NCBI GenBank assembly: GCA_015039465.1
Contig: MU130541.1
Location: 282,071-346,070, forward strand
Source: Phlegmacium glaucopus
Lineage: Eukaryota > Basidiomycota > Agaricomycetes > Agaricales > Cortinariaceae
Reading direction: 5' to 3'
Length of the DNA: 64,000 bases
Part shown: positions 57,916 through 64,000 of the stretch, in pieces
Layout of the letters: each line of letters starts with the position of its first letter
How positions within the stretch are numbered: the first letter of the stretch is position 1
The notes under the pieces: model-generated
Told to the model about the DNA's origin: nothing
Seen by the model: only the letters and a program-made list of their open reading frames with translations
Database searches by the model: none
Made by a program: the position numbers and the translations under genes

Positions 57916-58286
57916 GTACAAGCTGCTTTCACGCCAAATCTCATCGGTTCTTCAGCAGATTTCACAATTTTCTTGTAATTTTCTCTTTTATGGATTTAAA
58001 CTTGTACATGTGAACTGCCTTTTAAGCCCTGTCGCGATTTTTTAGTGGTTTTGCAACTCAATATCGTCGTTGTTCGCATACAAGGGTCAAACTGTGGACA
58101 ACTTCCTCTCTCAAGTGTCCAATTAAACGGCGGCCTGATGTTTAACTATCCTCCTTCTAATATTTGGTCCTTTCAAGCATGTAATCCTTTCGGCTGAGGA
58201 TATTGCCTGACCACCAACTTGAAGCGTCACATTACTTACATAAAAGTCTGATTGTAATCCTCAACCTTGTCTCAACATTCGCCTTC

Positions 58287-59227
58287 ATGCCGACAGTGAG
58301 TCGATTCGATACCAAGGGTGTCCGCTCTACGGAGAGCGATGGACATGGAGGTGCTACCTATTCGGAGAAGACTATCAGATTTCCATGTCACCATGTTGCT
58401 TCCCCGCGGTTACCTTATGGCTTGAGCTGCATTAGCATCAAGGTACCTACGTCTCATGTTCCCTCTGCGAGCATGGAAATTCACTCAGGCTCTCCAATGT
58501 CTCTCAGCCCCGCAGCTCTGATGTCGATGGAGATGTACATATTTATGTCAACCCGACTGTCAAAAACATCCAGAACGATTCCGCCGTCTATCGGGTCTCA
58601 GCAGAGGGCAACACCACACTCGTCAGGGCTGTTGTCAACTCACTCAACCTTGCTCCCGCAGATGTCGATTTCGTCACCGGCGAGCATTACTTTGATTTAA
58701 AAGAAGGTGGAGCACTCTCTGATGTATACATCACGTTCACCCGAAAGTTCATCACACCTCCCAATGTTCTCGTGTTTTTCGGTCTCCTTGATATTCATTG
58801 CCAACGGCAGGCAAGATGTCGTATCAGCACCACTTCCAGTGAAATTGACAGAGAGAGGTTCCGTCTCACTGCCCAGTCGTCCAGCACCGTCCACGGGCGT
58901 ATTCAGGCCTACTGGATCGCCTATCCAGCAGACCGTGAGCACATCTTCAGCATCTCTTTGAATATGATGGACCTTCCCCGACCCAAAGCTACTGCGGACG
59001 TCACGCACCACCAAATGATCGACTTTTCTAGCCGCGCCCCATTCTGGACGGTCCCAAGTGTCTTCGTCGCGTTGAACATGCTCGATTTCGATTGTACCCC
59101 CAATCTGTTCGTTAATGCCTACGTGGATAAGGTCAAGGCGACCCGGAGCAGTTTGACATGTTGTGTCGAGGCTGGGTCTGGGAACCTTCTTCACTCCGTC
59201 GGCATCACCATTATTGCTGTCAACTGA
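58287..59227 (+). CDS. H-type lectin, 291 residues, three domains without N-terminal region
   Basis: Exons 58287-58442 and 58508-59227; 65-nt intron. Three H-type lectin-like repeats. Repeat 1 (residues 1-110) has TIRFPCHHVASPRLPYGLS. Repeat 2 (about 120-205) has FITPPNVLVFFGLLDI, RISTTSSEIDRERFRLTAQ and IQAYWIAYPAD. Repeat 3 (about 215-291) has WTVPSVFVALNMLDF and SLTCCVEAGSGNLLHSVGIT. The PP-x-V..L.DI, R-I-x-T-x-S and W-I-A positions are those of the family fold known from snail agglutinin and discoidin C-terminal domains, which bind GalNAc-type sugars. Those proteins form trimers or hexamers. It is convergent with the 463-aa lectin and clearly diverged from it. No signal peptide. Confidence 0.8.
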
Positions 59228-60259
59228 ACGCTTGTCCAGTGAGTTTTGGTACGACTCCTTCACTCTTGAGGCATTACATTAATCTCATCAATATCATAGT
59301 GATGAATACTATTCATTACGACGGAGCCGCAATGGGCTTCATTATTTTTCCTGTACCACCATGTTGCTCTTTTCCTGGGTTCTCATCGATATCACATATG
59401 AACTTCTTTGCTTCGAGTTGCTCGCCAGATTATCTTTCTGCAATCGCGTCCCCAACATTGGGTCACATACTTAATTGCCTATTATGGCACACCCTATTAG
59501 TATCAATTGAACGGATCGCCGATGAAAATCTTTTGTGATTGATTCTTATTCTCATCCTCGCCTTGCTGAACCTAACATATCAACTTCGAAGCGAATAAAA
59601 ACACCTAGACTCGATTATCTCCCTTGATCGTCTTAATTTACAGAATGAGGGCCGTCCAATGACCACCCCTGTCAGTAGTATTCCCCTCTCCGCATTTCTT
59701 ATCGATATGATATCTCTATGAGGATCCAATCATCTTTGTTGGATTCCTGCTTGCATTTTCCTTATCATAGGAAGTGTATGGCCACCTTGCTGTCGAGCCC
59801 AAAGCATGCCCTGTCACAACCAGCCCTTGGGCACCCCAATATTTAAATAGCCAAACCACGATGGCTAGGATGGGATGAGCCACCGAAGTTGAATAAGACC
59901 ATAATAAGGTGATGTATTTGTAAATGCTTGAATTTATAGTTGCCGAAATCAGTTATTCACGGCCCTGAGGGGTCTCGTCAGCTACTGTATTCTCTGCGAC
60001 AACAGACGGCGAAGTCTCCGTGGTACTCTTCGGCTTCAACGGACGATTCATCAAAAAATCAGTTCGTCACATTTGAGTTGAGGCTGAGAAGCTGTGCGAG
60101 TGCATAAACGAGGAGTTTTTATAGAGTAGAGAACTACAAGTCATTCATGTCAGTGAGAAACAGGGGGGCAAGAGGTAGGGTAGACATCACTGATCGCAGA
60201 GGGAGATGGTTTCAGTGGGAGAGCGTAAGTGAAGAAGGTTGCATGCGACTTACAAAGGT
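59228..60259. other. Intergenic between convergent lectin genes
   Basis: No gene. The part at 59840-60259 is the 3' flank of the 463-aa lectin and recurs inverted at 44410-44825. Confidence 0.6.
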
Positions 60260-62040
60260 TCAGTTGACCGCTATAATTGTAGCACCAGCAGAGCGGAGAA
60301 CCGAGTCAGACCAGGTATCAATGTGCCACGTCAGACCAATCGTGGTAACATTAGCTACGTACGCCTTGATTCGTAGGTCGAATTGTCCGTCAGAATCGAT
60401 CTCATTCAAAGCTACGAAGACGTCAGGCGTCCTCCAAAACTTAACGTCAGTATACTTGATGGCATTCTTCCACTCTTTCCCCATTGGAGAGATCCCCCTC
60501 GTATTGACCGAAGCACTGAAGATGTGCCTGCGATCCTCGGGATAAGCGATCCAGCATGCACGGGCACAGCGCAGGGTTGTATCGCCCCACGACTCAATAG
60601 TGAGCGTGAATCCGATCCTGTCAATTTCGCTGGTGGTTGTCCTGATACGACATCCTTGCTTCTGATCCATGTCAAGGAGGTTGAAGAAGGCGACTACCTT
60701 GGGAGGAGTGACAAAAGGGGGTTCGAAGTTGATACGTTTGGAGTTGATACGCAAAGAATGCGGTGATGAGGGATTCTTGACCAGATCGCAAGAATGCTCG
60801 CCGGTAAGGAAGTCGATGTGAGCAGGGCCGAGGTTAAACGAGGTGATAATCATCCTGTAAAGTACAGTGTCTTCCCAGAATGTGGCGTGATATACGGCGG
60901 ATGGTTTTTTGACCTCTTCAATGGCGGCCTTGACGCGAATATCTGCGCAATGATCAACATCGATGTAGCTGAAGCCGTGCGGCAGACGAGGAGGAGCGAT
61001 GTACGAATGAGGGAAATGAATTTCAGTGAAGGTGTCAGGACGGGGATGTTGGGAAAGGCGGATGCTCTGAGTGTCGAAGTAGCCGACATGACTGGGTGAA
61101 TGTACGGTCTGTCGGACTTTCTGAGGTCCTGGTGGCCCAGCTGGTCTCGGAATCGGCAACTGATACCCCAGATATGAATGATACAGATAATCGAGAACGG
61201 AGATAACTCACAGGTTGAATATAGATGCCGAATGCTACGCTCAATCCGGAAAGGCTATGCTTAAGAGCAGCCAGGGTGTCGATAATCGTGTCGTAGGGGG
61301 ATTTCAGTGATTCTGAAAGCTTGGCAGGACATCGGCGCTCGATTTCGAATTTCCATGTCTCGGGTATTCTTGCATCGTTGAACTCCTCGATGGCTGATGA
61401 AAGTTTTGACACTCGACGGCACAGAGTTGGAGCTTGCGCCGTGGTGTTGGAATCTTTCGGAACGTCCTACAAATCGCGAATCCAAAACTATTTAAGTATA
61501 AGTTAAACAAAATATACCTTGAGAATCTTTGAAACGAGGTCGACAATCACGATCAATTTGCAGGCATTTTGATGTGCGGTCTGTCAAAAGATCAGTGAAG
61601 GATTTGGGCCACGAAAAGACTTAAACGCACCATGACTTTCATAACTTTCCAGGTCTTTTCTCGCGCAGTATCTCCAAGCATAGACATTATTTCGTGAGCT
61701 TTTTTGAGAGGCTCGCTTATTGTGTCGGGTAAGGAGGGTTCGCCAGAAAGATCATCGAGTGTGCGACAGAGGGTGCCATAACACTCGCGGATGGTGTCAG
61801 TCATCTTGAACTTGGAAGGGTGGACAGAAGAGAACTGGAGAGGAGAGCGTAGAGAAGGAATCTCCACAGGCCTGGCATGTATAACAGCCTATTAGTAGCT
61901 CACATGGAACGGTGACCAATCTAAAATCTGGCCTCATGGTTCGGGATATCACAGTTGCGGAGTTCGAATTAGAATTTGGGTGGGGAATCTCTTTTAATTT
62001 TTAATTTATTTGATAAAGATCCCCAAGTAGGTAGAGCCCA
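60115..62040 (-). repeat. Gene A / lectin unit, inverted copy lacking gene A
   Basis: Lectin gene plus about 230 bp of 5' flank (CAACTGTGATATCCC..., TTTAATTTTTAATTTATTTGATAAAG) matching 42780-42960 and 18350-18530 in reverse. Homology stops before gene A would be reached. Confidence 0.8.
60260..61804 (-). CDS. H-type lectin with helical N-terminal region, 463 residues (intact copy)
   Basis: Exons 61804-61631, 61580-61518, 61466-61212 and 61159-60260 join in frame; introns are 50-52 nt. Residues 1-164 are helical (MTDTIRECYGTLCRTLDDLS, NACKLIVIVDLVSKILK, SAIEEFNDARIPETW) with no recognised family; they could oligomerise or act as an effector region. A Pro/Gly linker (PIPRPAGPPGPQ) follows. 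Then come three H-type lectin-like domains: about 180-275 (IHFPHSYIAPPRLPHGFSYI), about 290-375 (FVTPPKVVAFFNLLDMDQ, GFTLTIESWGDTTLR, ACWIAYPED) and about 390-463 (WRTPDVFVALNEIDSDG, LTWHIDTWSDSVLR). No signal peptide, like other cytoplasmic fungal lectins. The two sister copies at 18.5 and 43.0 kb are broken. Confidence 0.85.
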
Positions 62041-63809
62041 GACCATGACGCCCGCTCGTAGTACATGTAGAGTCATCCTGAGAACTCACGCGTTCATCTC
62101 TTCCTGTGATTACTTACCTTAGCGCGAAGGAACCTGGGTTTGAAGATGGTGATGAGAGCTGGAGGATGGTCAGGTACCGTGATGAGCTGTCGATGGAAAT
62201 GCCGGTAACCGGTTGTCCTTCTCCCTGTTTCTTTCCCATTTCAATATTTACTTTGAATCGTAGCAAGGAATGTGTTTGGTGGTGCGTACTTCCTAAGATT
62301 CACCTTTGAAGGTATAGATATCTCATGCGAAAGGAAATCCTGGATTGAACCCTCGAGCGATATTCTAATGCCAGTGGACACAATATGCCACCTCAAACAC
62401 ATAATGTTGCGGAAAATAGGCCTGTGAAAATTGTACCTGCACATTTGCCGGATCCATAAAATGCAGATGCGAATGAAGACAAATTATCTCAGTCTAAGTA
62501 CCTGTAAAGTACCTGGATTCAGATCTATGTATGCACACAACGTGAAGCTTAGCACCATTCAATGATAAAATAGACAGCCAAATTCGTTAAGTCTATTTAT
62601 GCCAGGAGTGATAGCCTAGGATCTATTACTCGAGCCTTACTGAGAGCGATCGGTCGGGAGACTTCATACAAAAACTTTGAATTAACACTTCGATTCTTCT
62701 ATCAACGTCGAATCCATGAAAAAGATTAGAATTATACAAACGTTTCCCTTTAAAAGGAAGCAGAAGCAGGAAATTCTGGAGACCAGAGTTACTTATCTCA
62801 AAGAGAATCACGTTCCACTGTCAATGCCATTGAAATGTTTTTAGGCATTAAGACCCCAGTCTGATTGGAGGAACCCATCGATAAGATTCCACCACTCTCA
62901 GCGCTTTCAACTTTTTTTGGGCGGCAATTTCAAAACCGCCCAATCGGCGAGATCTGTCCCGGGTTTTCGCGGGTGGTACTGTGTAAAGATTCCTTTCCAA
63001 TGGTCTGATCATGGATTCATGCGTGAGCTTTGATTCGGGGTACATGTCAAATTGGACCTTTCTTGTTTTGGATACGTCTTCAGGAATTCATAGTACATTA
63101 GTTAGTCCGATGATCCTTCAGACGACTTACAACCTGTTTGACTACTTGTAATAGTATATTTATATTTTGGTGCTTCGGACCATGGAGGACCGTGACAAAA
63201 TCGCACTTATCTTCGATGAGACGAATCGCACTAACTCTTGACAGAGCTATATAAACGCTAGGATAGCGTTTACTGGAGCATGCCTGATCGGCAACAGCCA
63301 ACAGCTTGATTAGTCAAATCCAAGTGAATATGATACAGTTATCGCAATCAGTAACACTACTGGCTCTCAGGCTGGTAAATGTGTTCATGTGTGATCAATC
63401 GATTCTCGATCTTGAATATTAGAATATTCAATATGCGCAATGCATCCAACACAAGAAAAAATATCATCCGATTTGAGACGTACCCCAACTCAAATTATCG
63501 AAGCAAACACGGCGAGACTGCATTAGAACAGGAATGAACCTATCATTGATAAGGCTGTTGAAATGAATTCCTCTACTCAAAGCCACCGATGAAGCTTTGA
63601 AGGCCTGTCATCTTGTGATAGATTTTGCCGATTGGGCGATGTAGAAACACGCGGCCGGCAAAAATCGGAAGCGCTGATAGGGATGTCGTTGTCCGGTTCA
63701 GAACTAAAGTTCGAGCCTGAACTTTTCAGAACTGGACTGAGGTTCGGTTCAAAGTTCGGAAAATTATTGGACCGGACCAAAAGTCCTGTTCGACGTTCAC
63801 CTTATAATA
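62041..63809. other. No gene recognised
   Basis: Short frames only, for example a basic 65-residue minus frame at 62848-63045 with PPAKTRDRSRRLGGF. None has supporting motifs or splice structure. Confidence 0.45.
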
Positions 63810-64000
63810 CCATGCCAGTAGATTATAGACATGATTTTGAAGTTGAGGGAAATTTCTGCTGATGAGAAAAAGGAAAGAAGGAAAGGAGATGAGTTACGTG
63901 ACCTTGTAGTGTCCACTGGGAAGAAAACTGTCCAAAAAGACTTTGAAAGCTTAAATGATCGATTGATGATGAACTTTTTCTCATTCAGGTTGAGAAGACC
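63810..64000 (+). repeat. Start of a further lectin-unit 5' flank
   Basis: GAAAAAGGAAAGAAGGAAAGGAGATGAGTTACGTGACC... and GATCGATTGATGATGAACTTT repeat the sequence at about 15780-16100, with the piece between them (15905-16030) missing. The unit should continue past the window edge. Confidence 0.75.

Noticed and set aside
60147..61099. Plus-strand ORFs of 132, 127 and 101 residues over the lectin gene
   Set aside because: They are antisense shadows. The same shadows appear over the other lectin copies, while the lectin domains are on the opposite strand.

Overview
The window reads as nuclear DNA of a basidiomycete fungus, most likely an agaricomycete. Genes carry many 40-70 nt GT-AG introns. 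A seven-helix DUF6534-type membrane gene, a DIRS/Ngaro-like retroelement with tandem zinc knuckles, and a decayed transposon gene of a family I recall from mushroom genomes all point the same way. The genus is not determined. All multi-exon models below were spliced by eye from the sequence; where given, joined exon lengths are multiples of three.

Layout. 1-1.8 kb: a minus-strand retroelement with a gag-like gene followed by the start of a reverse-transcriptase-like frame. 2.5-3.0 kb: one doubtful ORF. 3.5-9.7 kb: an old tandem duplication, each unit ending in an intact three-exon gene for an 82-84 residue double-stranded-RNA-binding protein behind a conserved TATA box. 9.9-11.8 kb: three tRNA-Glu genes, two of them (CTC) with 6-nt introns. 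12.8-14.8 kb: the DUF6534 membrane gene. 16-20 kb and 40.7-44.5 kb: two direct copies of a unit holding 'gene A' (160-163 aa, unknown) and an H-type lectin gene. 20.1-40.7 kb, between them: an AT-rich, strongly CpG-poor block of nested transposons, palindromes, solo LTRs and satellites. It has no intact gene that I can see, and a 470-bp inverted repeat at its edges. 44.8-62 kb: a gene-rich cluster with a truncated lectin copy, a small beta-trefoil-like protein, a WSWF-type protein, a 1,586-residue eleven-exon protein ending in 11-residue amphipathic repeats, a divergent 301-aa gene, a 260-aa protein with cytidine-deaminase zinc motifs, gene A remnants, a 291-aa H-type lectin and the intact 463-aa H-type lectin. 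The last 190 bp begin another copy of the lectin unit's 5' flank.

How the parts may work together (inference). Four or five H-type lectin copies, a trefoil-like protein, a deaminase-like protein and a giant amphipathic-repeat protein lie together with an amplified and decaying gene A/lectin unit. This looks like a fast-evolving accessory locus, plausibly recognition and attack/defence. No single gene proves that role. The repeat block gives direct evidence of CpG-to-TpG decay, because a young CpG-rich palindrome can be aligned with an older CpG-less relative in the same window.
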